DNA of 64,000 nt from the NCBI GenBank assembly GCA_001898385.1, contig MKTT01000083.1:1-64000 (forward strand), in the 5' to 3' direction. Positions within the stretch are counted from its first letter, which is position 1; every line of letters starts with the position of its first letter. A program made the translations under genes and the position numbers. Shown here one piece after another: positions 25,544-37,097 of this stretch. The notes under the pieces were generated by a model. That model was not told the origin of the DNA. It made no database searches and saw nothing but the letters and a program-made list of their open reading frames with translations. Source of the DNA: Planctomycetales bacterium 71-10 (GTDB taxonomy: Bacteria > Planctomycetota > Planctomycetia > Isosphaerales > Isosphaeraceae).

Positions 25544-25932
25544 GGCGGGACGGCCTCGTGCTCGGGGTGGTGTTTCCGTTCGATGTGCCGAGGACTTGGA
25601 CGTCTCCTTGCACAGTCTCGCCTCCTACCGGGAATATAGCAGCCGTTTTGAAGGAATCGGATTTCGTCCGAGGCCGTCCCGGACGACGGGTCGCACAACC
25701 AATCTCGCCGCGACGACCGGCGCGGGGCCGAAGGGGGGAAAACCGGGCGCGGGTCGGTGCTCGATTGACAGCGATTGAGTGCATACTTACTGTGAGGGTG
25801 AGTCCCTCCCGATCCGCCGCCCCCCCGCCGAGCCCCGGACGCCATCAGGTCGCGGACCCGCGACGCCGCGGTCGTCGGGATGGGTCGCCGCCCGCCGACG
25901 CCCTTCACCGAACCCTCGCGAGACGCCCTGCG
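25544..25932. promoter_or_regulatory. Divergent promoter region, subtilase and TPR gene
   Basis: This 389-base gap between divergent genes has two candidate promoters. On the minus strand an extended -10 box, TGCTATATT, covers 25633-25638 (TATATT) toward the subtilase. On the plus strand TTGACA at 25765-25770 lies 17 bases from TACTGT (25788-25793) toward the TPR gene. The rest, rich in CG, shows no other gene. Confidence 0.45.
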
Positions 25933-26946
25933 ATGAGAGGCATCGAGTTCTACGACCGACTCCTCGACGTCCCCGGGCCCTCGGCCATCGCTCAGCTCTT
26001 CTACGCGGGCGTCTTCCTGGTGGTCGTCGCCGTGCTGCTGCTGTCCGTGAACCGGATGCGCTGGCTGGGCCGCGCCCTGGGGATCGGCGGGGTCCTCTGC
26101 TTCATGCTGGCCATGTTCCTGATCCACGAGCAGAAGGTCGTGGAGACGAAGGACGGCCGCGTCACCATCACCCACTGGCGGTATTCGCCCGCCACGCGGT
26201 TCCAGGTCCGCGTCGCCCTGCTGGGCCTCCCCGCGGCGGCGGCGTTCCTGATGATGCAGGTCTACTGGTCCGTGAAGCGCCGGCAGCGGTCGCGGGTGCC
26301 GGCGCACCTCAAGGAGGGCCGCCTCCGGCTCCTCCGCGGCGACCTGGACGGCGCGCTGGCCGAGTTCAACGGGATCCTGGACGTCTCCCCCTACCTGGGC
26401 GAGGCCTACGCCCACCGCGCGGGCGTCTACCAGGCCCAGGGCCGGACCGACGACGCCCTGGCCGACCTCGACCAGGCGCTGCGGTGCGACCCGCAGCTCG
26501 CCGCCGCCTACCTCGTGCGGGGCCGCCTGCTGGCCGACCGCGGCTCCTTCGAGGCCGCCGGCGCCGACCTGGATCGCTACATCGCCATGCGGTCCAGCGA
26601 CGTCGAGGGCTACCTCGCCCGCGGCCTCTGCCGGGCCCGGGAGGGGCGGGACGCCGAGGCCGTCGTCGACCTCCAGCGCGTCCTCAGGCTGACGAACCAT
26701 TCCGACTTCACCGACCCCGCCCGCGTCGAGCTGGACCGGCTCTACGCCAAGGTCCCCGAGGCCGAGGAGACCGAGGCCCTCCAGCCCCCCGAGGTGCCGA
26801 TCAAGTCGGTCCTTTCCGCCTTGCCGAAGTACGACGAGGACGCCGAGATCCCGGACGAGGTTCAGAGCCGGCCGGCCAGCGACCTCCCCAGCGCCACCCC
26901 GGCCGTGCAGGCGACTAGCCCCGACAAGACGCTGCCGCCCAGGTAG
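25933..26946 (+). CDS. Membrane-anchored TPR protein
   Basis: This 337-residue protein has three hydrophobic segments in the first 120 residues (around 20-40, 45-64 and 92-110), then a cytoplasmic TPR array from residue about 120 to 245. Helix pairs around LKEGRLRLLRGDLDGALAEFN, AYAHRAGVYQAQGRTDDALADL and AYLVRGRLLADRGSFEAAGADL each fit the 34-residue TPR pattern. It should mediate protein assembly at the membrane; no enzyme motif is present. ATG 25933 begins the conserved part. Its 3' end overlaps crcB on the other strand by 85 bases. Confidence 0.8.
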   Translation: MRGIEFYDRLLDVPGPSAIAQLFYAGVFLVVVAVLLLSVNRMRWLGRALGIGGVLCFMLAMFLIHEQKVVETKDGRVTITHWRYSPATRFQVRVALLGLPAAAAFLMMQVYWSVKRRQRSRVPAHLKEGRLRLLRGDLDGALAEFNGILDVSPYLGEAYAHRAGVYQAQGRTDDALADLDQALRCDPQLAAAYLVRGRLLADRGSFEAAGADLDRYIAMRSSDVEGYLARGLCRAREGRDAEAVVDLQRVLRLTNHSDFTDPARVELDRLYAKVPEAEETEALQPPEVPIKSVLSALPKYDEDAEIPDEVQSRPASDLPSATPAVQATSPDKTLPPR

Positions 26947-27266
26947 AGCGCCGCCGCCAGGAAGCGATCGCGCTCGATCAGCCCCACGGCCTCCAGCGTG
27001 TACGACGAGAACGTGGTGTAGCCGCCCAGGAACCCCACCACGATCGCCAGCCGCGCCGGCTCGTTCCCGCCGAAGCGGTGCGCGAGGACCGCGGACGACA
27101 GGCCGATCAGCAGCGAGCCGGCCACGTTGATGCAGAACGTGGCCCAGGGGAATTCCGGGCTCGTCCAGCGCGCCATCCAGACGGCCTGCCAGTACCGGGC
27201 GTTGACCCCCAGCGCCCCGCCGATCGTCAGGATGGCGACCTTCATCCAGGCTTCCGTCGTGATCAT
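26862..27266 (-). CDS. crcB: CrcB/Fluc fluoride channel
   Basis: This 134-residue membrane protein exports fluoride. Four hydrophobic helices and two conserved motifs are visible: INVAGSLLIG, with the channel asparagine, and GGYTTFSSY, the phenylalanine-box turn of the family. The start ATG 27266 overlaps the fucU stop as ATGA. A second ATG eight codons in could also serve. It ends antisense inside the TPR gene. A fluoride riboswitch is not visible upstream, because it follows fucU directly. Confidence 0.92.
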   Translation of the reverse strand: MITTEAWMKVAILTIGGALGVNARYWQAVWMARWTSPEFPWATFCINVAGSLLIGLSSAVLAHRFGGNEPARLAIVVGFLGGYTTFSSYTLEAVGLIERDRFLAAALYLGGSVLSGLVACTAGVALGRSLAGRL

Positions 27267-27697
27267 TTGGGCGGGATGATCCCCTTCTTGATGATGATGT
27301 TGCCGTAAAGCGCCCCCTCGCCGGTGGCGACGACGCCGAACGTGGTCTTGGCGCGGTCGTAGAACGCGAACCGTTCGACCTGCTCCATCGCGATGTGCCG
27401 CCCCTCGGCGCTGTCGAGGATGCGCTGGTATTCGGCCCAGATCGGAGCCGGCTCGCCCGGCTTGTCGAGCCGCCGCATCACGGCGGCCGGGGCCTCGACG
27501 AAGCCGTCGAGCGGGAACAGCTCCAGGATCGCCTCCAGGATCGCCGGCACCCCATGGCCGTCGGCCCGGACGAGCCGCTTCGCGCAGGTGACGGCCGGGA
27601 AGTTGGCGTCGGCGATCACCAGCTCGTCGCCGTGCCCCATCTGGGCGATCAGGTGCAGCAGCTCCGGCGAGAGGATCGGCGGGATCTTCTTGAGCAT
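27263..27697 (-). CDS. fucU: FucU/RbsD-family sugar mutarotase
   Basis: This 144-residue enzyme interconverts sugar anomers; L-fucose mutarotase is the closest described role. The family signature is MGHGDELVIADANFP at residues 20-34, where the histidine is the general acid/base. The C-terminus FGVVATGEGALYGNIIIKKG is conserved in FucU. It overlaps crcB by four bases, so the two are expressed together. No other fucose genes are nearby, so the substrate is uncertain. Confidence 0.88.
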   Translation of the reverse strand: MLKKIPPILSPELLHLIAQMGHGDELVIADANFPAVTCAKRLVRADGHGVPAILEAILELFPLDGFVEAPAAVMRRLDKPGEPAPIWAEYQRILDSAEGRHIAMEQVERFAFYDRAKTTFGVVATGEGALYGNIIIKKGIIPPK

Positions 27698-27887
27698 CTC
27701 GGGCGTCCTGGCGTGATCCTAGAGAGTGTGATGCGCTCGGCCGCGGCGCTCGCGCGACGCCCCAGGATAATCCCCCGGCCGGCCGGAAGCCATGAGGCCC
27801 CGCCACCGGCCGCCGGGGTCGGACACGCCCCAACTCCTCTGGCTCTCGCGCCGCCCCCTCGGGACGATACTCCCGCCCCCCGCGGTT

Positions 27888-28850
27888 TCAATAGCCGTCG
27901 GCCGAGATGATCTCGCCGCCGGCCCGGGTGGCCAAGGTCTGCCAGTTGACCGGGCTGATGCTGCTCTTGATGAAGCGGACGGATCCGTCGACCATCAGGG
28001 CGTTCACGCCGCCGGGGTGGTAGCTCCAGTAGTCCTCGACGTGCGCCTCCTGGTCGTTGGGCGTGCGCGCCCCGTCCTCGGTCCCGGCAGGGCCGAGGAT
28101 CATCGTGAACGCCTCCTCGGGGTCGACCTTGAACTTGTCGGTCCCCCCCTCGACCGACGAGGTCGTGAACAGCCAGCCGCCCACCGCCCGGCCCGTCCAG
28201 GTGACGTAGCTGAGGTTGTGGCTGCGCTCGCTCACGGCGATCGTGTTGCTGGTCCCGTCGGTCACCGCCGCGAAAGGCAGCTTGCTGTTGCGGAAGAACA
28301 TCCCCGCCCCCCGCCCCGGTCCGTCGCCGATCTCCCCCACGCCGAACATCCCGACGTAGTTGGCGCTCCCCACGGTGTACATCGTCTGCGTGTTGGTCTC
28401 GTCTCGCACGGGGACCGTCAGCGGGGGGGAATCGGACGGGCAGAGGTAAGCGGCGATCCGCATGGTCTGGATCGTGGTGTTGTGCGGCTGGGTGAGCGTG
28501 AAGTTGAAGTTGATCGCGTCGAACACCGCTCGCTGCTCGATCTGCGGCAGGATGAAGCTGGCCCACCCCCATCCGGGACCGATGTCGTCTTCGGCCGTGC
28601 CGGCGTCGCCGGAGTCCTTCTTGTAGAAGCTGGTATACCCGGGGGGGAAAACGCCGTGCGCGTCGTTGTAATTGTGCAGTGCCAGGCCGATCTGCTTGAG
28701 GTTGTTGGCGCACTGGGCACGGCGGGCGGCCTCGCGGGCCGCCTGTACGGCCGGCAGCAGGAGCGCGATCAGCACGGCGATGATGGCGATGACGACCAGC
28801 AGTTCGATCAGCGTGAACCCACGGGGCGCGCGGGCATTCGAACGGGGCAT
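27888..28850 (-). CDS. DUF1559 pseudopilin-like protein
   Basis: This 320-residue protein carries a type IV pilin-like N-terminus: [20 protein letters not shown], with prepilin-peptidase cleavage expected after the glycine, followed by the RREAARRA-type polar helix start. The DUF1559 body follows, with the family ending [22 protein letters not shown]. Planctomycetes encode many of these proteins; they are thought to form surface or secretion-related pseudopili. ATG 28850 has GGAGG 7 bases upstream. It stands alone between fucU and a small exported protein. Confidence 0.92.
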   Translation of the reverse strand: MPRSNARAPRGFTLIELLVVIAIIAVLIALLLPAVQAAREAARRAQCANNLKQIGLALHNYNDAHGVFPPGYTSFYKKDSGDAGTAEDDIGPGWGWASFILPQIEQRAVFDAINFNFTLTQPHNTTIQTMRIAAYLCPSDSPPLTVPVRDETNTQTMYTVGSANYVGMFGVGEIGDGPGRGAGMFFRNSKLPFAAVTDGTSNTIAVSERSHNLSYVTWTGRAVGGWLFTTSSVEGGTDKFKVDPEEAFTMILGPAGTEDGARTPNDQEAHVEDYWSYHPGGVNALMVDGSVRFIKSSISPVNWQTLATRAGGEIISADGY

Positions 28851-29031
28851 GGGACGACCTCCAGAGGATCGGATCGTGTCGATAGGAAGAGGATCGCCGC
28901 GGCGAGGCGGCCGTATCCGCGACGGATCAATCGGCTCGGGGGGCGCAGGGGCGGCGCGCAACGGGGCGCGGCGACGGCCGGACCGCTCATGCGGTCCGGT
29001 TCAGCTTAGGAAGCGAGCCCCCGGATCGGGG

Positions 29032-29376
29032 TCAGGCGACGGCCGGCGGCGCGCGGGGCGCGGAGGGTCCTTCGGGCGTTGCGAGGGCGACGGCCGGCGG
29101 CTCGTTGGGCGGCTGGATCGCCACGACGTCGACGACCGGGACGTCGTCGGAGGAGAGGAAGAACGCCGCCTGGGCGTTCAGATGGCAGACCGGGCAGTCA
29201 TCGTGAGGGGTCGGTGGTGGAGCCTTCGGCTCGCCCGGCGCGGGGACCCCGAGCGACGCGAGATGGGCCTCGTGGTCGACTCCGGGGAGGGTGTGCAGGA
29301 CCGGGCCGGCCGTCGCGAGGATCGCGTAGGCCGCAGCGAACAGGGTCAGCAAGATCCGTCGGGATCGTGCCGGCAC
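29032..29376 (-). CDS. Small exported protein with DDCPVCH motif
   Basis: This 114-residue protein has a signal-peptide-like N-terminus (RRILLTLFAAAYAILATAG) and a single HDDCPVCHLNAQAAFF motif near residue 60 that resembles the metal-binding part of DUF2946-type proteins associated with copper handling. The remainder is proline-rich. The function is unknown. The conserved CxxC with a neighbouring histidine is the only clue. Confidence 0.6.
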   Translation of the reverse strand: MPARSRRILLTLFAAAYAILATAGPVLHTLPGVDHEAHLASLGVPAPGEPKAPPPTPHDDCPVCHLNAQAAFFLSSDDVPVVDVVAIQPPNEPPAVALATPEGPSAPRAPPAVA

Positions 29377-29803
29377 GTCTTCAGCCCCATGGTCGTCGCG
29401 GATCGCGAGGACGCCCCCCCGATCGGCGATGCTTCACGAACCAGTCTTGCGATGCCAAGATCGTGAGTCAATCTTAATTTTCCCTGGCCTTGATCTCTTT
29501 CCTGCTGGGTAAGCATTCGGACTCGATCCCTCAATAAACAGCTTCGAAATCTCGCTGAGGTCGTCCCAGAAGTCGTCCGCGCCTACCGTGGCCGGCCCCT
29601 CGACCGGTTCCCACTTGCGGCGGAAGTCCTATGCCAAGGATCTCCGAAGGGCCGAGACCCCTCCATCTCGCTAAGGTGTCGGGCCGGGCGTTCGGATTTC
29701 AGGTTTGCGATTTTCCGACGGGATCGGGCCGAATCCCGGGACGCGCGGGGCCTGCGGCGCCCATAGAGTGGTGTAGGGCGACACGAGGACTCGGGGGCGG
29801 GCG
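29377..29803. other. Intergenic region before sigma factor gene
   Basis: These 427 bases hold no gene I can support. The part from 29470 to 29560 is less GC-rich than its surroundings (TCTTAATTTTCCC and CAATAAACAGC) and probably contains the promoters of the divergent flanking genes, but no confident -35/-10 pair can be named. The sigma gene has only a weak ribosome site. Confidence 0.4.
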
Positions 29804-32794
29804 ATGGGGAGGACGGGGGACGGGACGCTCCGGCGGATCGAGGCGTTATTCCGGACGGGCCGGACGGGGTCGTGGAGCGACGGCCGGCTGCTGGCGAGCT
29901 TCGCCGACGGCCGCGGGGTCGAGCGCGAGGACGCCTTCGCGGCGCTGGTGCGCCGCCACGGGCCGATGGTCCTGGCCACCTGCCGTCGGATGCTGGGGGC
30001 GTCTCCCGACGCGGACGACGCCTTCCAGGCCGTGTTCCTCGTCCTGGCGCGCAAGGCGGGCTCGCTCCGCGACGTGGACGACGTCGGCGGCTGGCTGCGC
30101 GTGGTGGCGGTGCGGACCGGCCGCGAGGCGAGGGCGCGGGCGGCGAGGCTCCGCGCCCGCGAGGGCGCGGGACTGGGCGACTCCCACGCCGCCGCGGGCG
30201 TCGATCCCGACCTGTTCGAACTCCGGTCGGCGCTGGACGAGGAGCTGGAGCGGCTGCCGGGAGGGTTCCGCGAGGCGATCCGCCTCTGCGAGCTGGAGGG
30301 GCTCTCGCGCCGCGAGGCGGCCGAGCGCCTGGGACTGGCCGAGGGGACGCTGTCGAGCCGCCTGGCGCGGGGACGGTCACTGCTGCGCGACCGGCTCGCC
30401 CGCCGCGGCCTGGCCGTCGGCCTGCTCGGCGCGGCCCTCGCGCCGGAGCCCCGCGCCGCCCTCGCCGACGCCGCCGCGTCTCTCGCCGTCCACACAACCC
30501 GATCCGGCGCGGCCCCCGGGACGGTCTCGGAGGCCGTCGCCTCCCTGGCCGAAGGGGCCTTCGCCATGCTCGTCGCGTCTCGCTGGAAATCCCTCGTCGC
30601 GTCCGCCGGGACGCTGGGCGTCCTCGCCCTCGCCGCCGGCCTCGCCTGGTCCCAGGCCGCCCCCGCGCCCGACGAGCCGCCGCCCGGGGCGCTCCCGAAG
30701 GTCACGCCCGCGGCCCCGTCGCCCGTCCACGTTTTCGTGATGGAAGCGGACGGCGGGCTCGTCGCCGGGGCCGAGGTGCGGCTTAACCCGTATACCTTCG
30801 ACGAACGCATCGGGACGACCGGCCGGGACGGCCGGTGCGTCTTCCAAGACCCGCCCGGCCTTCCCGACGACCGCTCGGTCCTCGTCTCGGTCGACGGCGG
30901 CCGGTTGGTCGGCGCCTGGCGGTGGCGGCCCTTCATGGACCGAGGCACACGCTCGGCCCCGGTCGGGATCGAGGTCCGGCCGCCGCGGGAGGTCGAGGTC
31001 CGCGTCGTCGACGTCCACGGCGAGCCCGTCGCGGGCGCCGAGGTGGAAGGCGTGGCCAATCGTCGTGTCGTCGCCCACGCCGAGGCGGGCGCCGACGGCC
31101 GCGCCCGCCTCCTCATCCCCGCGGGCGAAACCTCGCTCCGCTGGATCGCGGCCCGTCGGCGGGGCGTCGGCCTCGGCTATGCGGAGTTCGGAGACCAGGA
31201 CCATCGCGGCACGGATATCGGGGTCGCAGCCTCCGAATTGCCCCGGTCGGTCGAGGTCTCACTCGCGCCGCAGACGCCGGTCCAGATCCGGGTCGTCGAC
31301 GAGGCCGGCGCGCCGGTCACGGCGGGGCGGGTCGTCCCGGGGGGCGGGATCTACCAGCCGGGGCACCGCCACAACCTCGCCTATGCGGGGCGGCTCGTGG
31401 GCGAGCGCATCGGCCCGGACGGCGTCGCGAGATTCGACTGGTATCCTCGGTCCTCGCCGCGGGCCGACTTCGGGGCCGTGGTCCCGCCTCGGGGCGTCGG
31501 GTCGGTGGAAATCGGCTTCGGCGCCTCCGACTCCTACCTCCTCCGGGTCCGCCGGCCGGCGACGATCCGAGGCCGGGTGACGATGCCGGACGGTTCGCCG
31601 GCGCGGGACGTTATGGTGCAGGGGCTCGCGGACGCCGCCGTCACCGCCGTCGACGGCTCCTACGAGATTGCGGCCTCGCCGGAGCCGATGCAGGCCGTGT
31701 GGGTCGTCGACGGCGAGTACGCCGCCCCCGCGCGGATGGACGTCGTCCCCAGGGCCGAGGCGCCGGTGGAGGTCGACTTCCGGCTCGCGAAGGGGCTCCC
31801 CGTCCGGGGCGTCGTCACCGCCGGGCCCGATCATCACCCCGAGCCGGGGCTGACCGTCTGGCTCGTCGAGGAGGGCGTGCCCATCCCCGAGGGCGTCCCG
31901 AAGGAGGGCGCCGCGGGGGATTCGCGGAAGGAAGCGACCAAGGTGAAGCGGGATGAAGCCTACCTCGTCAAGAAGGAGGCCCCGGGGGCGGCACCGCAGC
32001 CGAGGGTGCGCAAGACCGGTCGGTCAGTCCTCGCGACGACCGACGAACGCGGCCGATACACGTTCCGGGTCGCGCCGGGGACGTACCGGATCGCCGTGCC
32101 GACGCTGCGCCGGGCGGAGATCTTCGAGGTCCGCGACGAGACCGGCGTCGTCCGGGACTTCCACAAGGACCGGCAGGAATCCCGGCTGCTCGCCGGCCGA
32201 GTGGTCGACGAGCGGGGCGAGCCCGTCGCCGGCGCCCGCGTCGAGGCCATGAGCACCGACGGTCTGTCCGCGACCCGCCCGCTTACGACCGACGGCGAGG
32301 GCCGATTCCGGGCCGACGCCCGGCCGGTCTCCCACTGGGTGACGGCGACGAGCGACGACGGATTGCTGGCCGGGTACATCGAGGCCGCGGCCGACGCGGA
32401 GGACTTCGAGGTCGTCATGAAGCCCGCCGCGCGGGCGACGGGGATCGTCTGCGACCGCTCCGGCGAGCCCAGGCCGCGGCAGATGCTGCTCTGGGAACGG
32501 CTCGCCGAGGGCCGACGCGAGGACGGGGAGGCGTGGACCTTCACGATCCCCGGCCCGTCGACGTTCGCCGACGACGCCGGCCGATTCACGTCGCCGCCGC
32601 TGGTCCCCGGCCTCGAATACCGGGCCGAGCTGATCCCGCAGTCGAACCGGCCGCCGGATTTCGCGGACGTCGCCCTGGGGCCTGTCCGCCCGACGGGTCC
32701 CGGGCCGCTCGACCTGGGCGCGATGCGGGTCGACGATCGGCCGCTCGAAGTGCAGTTTCGGGAGCGGAGGGAGCGGGAGCGGGAGGCGAAGTGA
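29804..32794 (+). CDS. ECF sigma factor fused to membrane-anchored outer domain
   Basis: This 996-residue protein combines an ECF-type sigma factor with a long extracytoplasmic part. Residues about 41-110 are sigma region 2 (FAALVRRHGPMVLATCRRML, DADDAFQAVFLVLARK). Residues about 150-205 are region 4 with a helix-turn-helix (EGLSRREAAERLGLAEGTL). One transmembrane helix lies near residues 268-286 (SAGTLGVLALAAGLAW). After it come about 700 residues with repeated carboxypeptidase-regulatory-like (CarboxypepD_reg) beta sandwiches, each with motifs like VVDERGEPVAGARVEA. Sigma factors with such C-terminal extensions are known from Planctomycetes. It probably senses an outer signal and is released or regulated at the membrane. 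Confidence 0.85.
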   Translation: MGRTGDGTLRRIEALFRTGRTGSWSDGRLLASFADGRGVEREDAFAALVRRHGPMVLATCRRMLGASPDADDAFQAVFLVLARKAGSLRDVDDVGGWLRVVAVRTGREARARAARLRAREGAGLGDSHAAAGVDPDLFELRSALDEELERLPGGFREAIRLCELEGLSRREAAERLGLAEGTLSSRLARGRSLLRDRLARRGLAVGLLGAALAPEPRAALADAAASLAVHTTRSGAAPGTVSEAVASLAEGAFAMLVASRWKSLVASAGTLGVLALAAGLAWSQAAPAPDEPPPGALPKVTPAAPSPVHVFVMEADGGLVAGAEVRLNPYTFDERIGTTGRDGRCVFQDPPGLPDDRSVLVSVDGGRLVGAWRWRPFMDRGTRSAPVGIEVRPPREVEVRVVDVHGEPVAGAEVEGVANRRVVAHAEAGADGRARLLIPAGETSLRWIAARRRGVGLGYAEFGDQDHRGTDIGVAASELPRSVEVSLAPQTPVQIRVVDEAGAPVTAGRVVPGGGIYQPGHRHNLAYAGRLVGERIGPDGVARFDWYPRSSPRADFGAVVPPRGVGSVEIGFGASDSYLLRVRRPATIRGRVTMPDGSPARDVMVQGLADAAVTAVDGSYEIAASPEPMQAVWVVDGEYAAPARMDVVPRAEAPVEVDFRLAKGLPVRGVVTAGPDHHPEPGLTVWLVEEGVPIPEGVPKEGAAGDSRKEATKVKRDEAYLVKKEAPGAAPQPRVRKTGRSVLATTDERGRYTFRVAPGTYRIAVPTLRRAEIFEVRDETGVVRDFHKDRQESRLLAGRVVDERGEPVAGARVEAMSTDGLSATRPLTTDGEGRFRADARPVSHWVTATSDDGLLAGYIEAAADAEDFEVVMKPAARATGIVCDRSGEPRPRQMLLWERLAEGRREDGEAWTFTIPGPSTFADDAGRFTSPPLVPGLEYRAELIPQSNRPPDFADVALGPVRPTGPGPLDLGAMRVDDRPLEVQFRERREREREAK

Positions 32795-32797
32795 AGA

Positions 32798-32840
32798 CCG
32801 CCGCGTCCCTCCCCGCCGACGATGGGAAGGGACGCGGCGG
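32798..32840. terminator. Bidirectional terminator between convergent genes
   Basis: CCGCCGCGTCCCT at 32798-32810 and AGGGACGCGGCGG at 32828-32840 form a perfect 13-bp stem, extended by three more pairs after one C/A mismatch, with a 9-base loop. It starts 3 bases after the sigma-fusion stop and lies 9 bases beyond the DUF1015 stop. No T-tract follows on either strand, so it may work through stem strength only. Confidence 0.7.
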
Positions 32841-32849
32841 GATGGGCCG

Positions 32850-34151
<1,302 letters not shown>

Positions 34152-34290
34152 CTGGGGTGTTCTCTTATATGTGTTGGGATCGAGGTGGGGGAAGGCGCGA
34201 CGCCCCGGGGGCCGGCGGGCGGCCCCGGGGCGTTTCGCTGAGAAGGGGGCGGCGGCGCGGGGGTCGCCCCCGGCCGCCGGGCGGGGCCGA

Positions 34291-35724
<1,434 letters not shown>

Positions 35725-35775
35725 GTTCAAAGTCTCCGGAAACGATGAACGGGCGCCGTTGCACGAAATCTCCAC

Positions 35776-35830
35776 CCCATCGAGCCTGGCAGGCGCGCCC
35801 CTGCGCGCCGTCGCAGCGCCCCTCGACGGG
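35776..35830 (-). ncRNA. S-adenosylhomocysteine (SAH) riboswitch
   Basis: Reading the minus strand, the leader of ahcY contains the SAH riboswitch core: CGAGGGGCGCTGCGACGG, a hairpin GGCGCGC-AGGG-GCGCGCC, then CAGGCTCG. P1 pairs CCCGTCGAG (35830-35822) with CTCGATGGG (35784-35776), 9 pairs with one G-U. The hairpin has 7 pairs. The conserved GAGG-GCGCUGC and CAGGCUCG blocks match the known RF01057 consensus from memory. It ends about 50 bases before the start codon. In the known class SAH binding turns expression on, which suits this gene. Confidence 0.85.
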
Positions 35831-35892
35831 ATGGCGTCGGCCCGCCGACTTGGGCGGGCCTCCGTGTCGGGGCGAGGCCCCGATTAGGCCCA

Positions 35893-35922
35893 TTCATACC
35901 AAACCGCGACGACCGGCGACAA
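35893..35922 (-). promoter_or_regulatory. Candidate promoter of ahcY
   Basis: On the minus strand TTGTCG (35922-35917) is followed after 18 bases by TATGAA (35898-35893). Transcription starting about 7 bases on would produce a leader containing the whole SAH riboswitch. The boxes match sigma-70 consensus at 4 of 6 each. Confidence 0.5.
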
Positions 35923-36122
35923 GGCGAACGGCTCGCGCGGGTCTAGCTCTCGATCTCGGAGATGGATCGGGGGCGAGTCCCCGGGGGGATGGATGGGGCG
36001 GCCGGCCCGGCCGCCCGGAGTAGGCCCGCTTCGGGGCGACCGGACCGGTCACCCCACCTCCGATCCGCCGAATCTCCAGGATCGAGAGCGCCACCCGGTT
36101 CGCGCCCCACGCCGGGCCGCTT

Positions 36123-36152
36123 TTGACCGCCGCGCCGGCTTGCGGGTAAGAT
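36123..36152 (+). promoter_or_regulatory. Candidate promoter of efpL
   Basis: TTGACC at 36123-36128 and TAAGAT at 36147-36152 are separated by 18 bases and point to the EF-P-like gene starting at 36228. The sequence between the promoter and the start is GC-rich and holds no other signal. Confidence 0.5.
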
Positions 36153-36227
36153 GTCCGGCCGTCGCCGGTCGTCGCGATCCGGCCGTTTCCTCGCCCTTCG
36201 CCCTGGTTCGAGTGGAGTCCGCCCGCC

Positions 36228-36794
36228 GTGGTGCCCGCCAAGGATTTCAAGCGCCGGATGGTCGTCGAGATCGACGGCGCGCCGCACATGATCGAGCAGA
36301 TCCAGGTCCAGACGCCCTCGGCCCGGGGCGCGGCGACGCTGTACAAGATCAAGGCCCGCAACCTCAAGACGAAGAACCGCGTCGAGAAGGCGTACCGCGG
36401 GACCGACGCCCTGAACGAGTCGAGCTTCGAGCGCAAGCCGATCCAGTACCTCTACCGCGACGGCGACGAGCTGCATTTCATGGACTCGGGGGACTTCTCG
36501 CAGTTCTCCTTCCGGGCCGACGACCTGGCCGACCAGCTCCCGTTCCTGAGCGAGAACATGCCGGGCGTGGAGGCCCTGGTGGTCGACGACGAGGTGATCG
36601 CCATCGACCTGCCCGACACGATCGAGATGACCATCGTCGACACCGCGCCCGGCGTCCGGGGGAACTCGGCGACCGGCCGGACCAAGCCCGCCACCCTCTC
36701 CACCGGCCACGTCGTCCAGGTGCCCGAGCACATGGAGCCGCAGACCGCCGTCCGCGTGGACACCCGCACCGGCGAATACCTCGGGCGCGTCTGA
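36228..36794 (+). CDS. yeiP: Elongation factor P-like protein (EfpL/YeiP type)
   Basis: This 188-residue protein relieves ribosome stalling. It has three domains of the EF-P fold: a KOW-like N-domain, a central OB domain, and a C-terminal OB domain with APGVRGNSATGRTKPATLSTG. The loop that inserts into the peptidyl-transferase centre reads TPSARGAATLYK, with arginine where canonical EF-P carries a modified lysine. This and the C-terminal motif fit the EF-P-like YeiP/EfpL subfamily. The start is a GTG at 36228; a GTG one codon later is also possible. No modification gene is visible in the window. Confidence 0.9.
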   Translation: MVPAKDFKRRMVVEIDGAPHMIEQIQVQTPSARGAATLYKIKARNLKTKNRVEKAYRGTDALNESSFERKPIQYLYRDGDELHFMDSGDFSQFSFRADDLADQLPFLSENMPGVEALVVDDEVIAIDLPDTIEMTIVDTAPGVRGNSATGRTKPATLSTGHVVQVPEHMEPQTAVRVDTRTGEYLGRV

Positions 36795-37097
36795 GCCCGC
36801 CCTGCCCGCACGCCTCCCGCAGCCGGTCGCGACGCCGCGGCCGGCGCGGTCTCGCCGACCCGTCGAAAGGGGCCGGCGCGTCAGAACCGCCTTGCCGGGC
36901 CGCCGGATTCGGCGCGAATAGGGGCCGTCGGGAAATCGTCTGTTAAACTGGAATGTGATCGCCCGACCTCGCCGTCGCGGCCTCTCTTCTCCGACAGACG
37001 ACACCCAAGAATCCCACGACCCGCCCGGGACTTCGATCGACCCGGGCCGCCCTCGCGCGGCCTCCCCGGGCCATTTCGATACGGAAGGCGCCTACCC
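36795..37097. other. Intergenic region before Gly/Met-rich gene
   Basis: These 303 bases show no gene. A single AT-richer stretch (TGTTAAACTGGAATGTG at 36941-36957) may hold the promoter of the downstream gene, but no matching -35 box is visible. Confidence 0.35.

Noticed and set aside
22463..25639. A plus-strand frame of about 1060 residues opposite the subtilase
   Set aside because: It is antisense to a gene with clear domains, and its composition is Arg/Gly/Asp-rich without any recognisable motif.
27266..27800. Fluoride riboswitch upstream of crcB
   Set aside because: crcB starts inside the fucU stop, and the region above fucU shows no recognisable fluoride riboswitch consensus.
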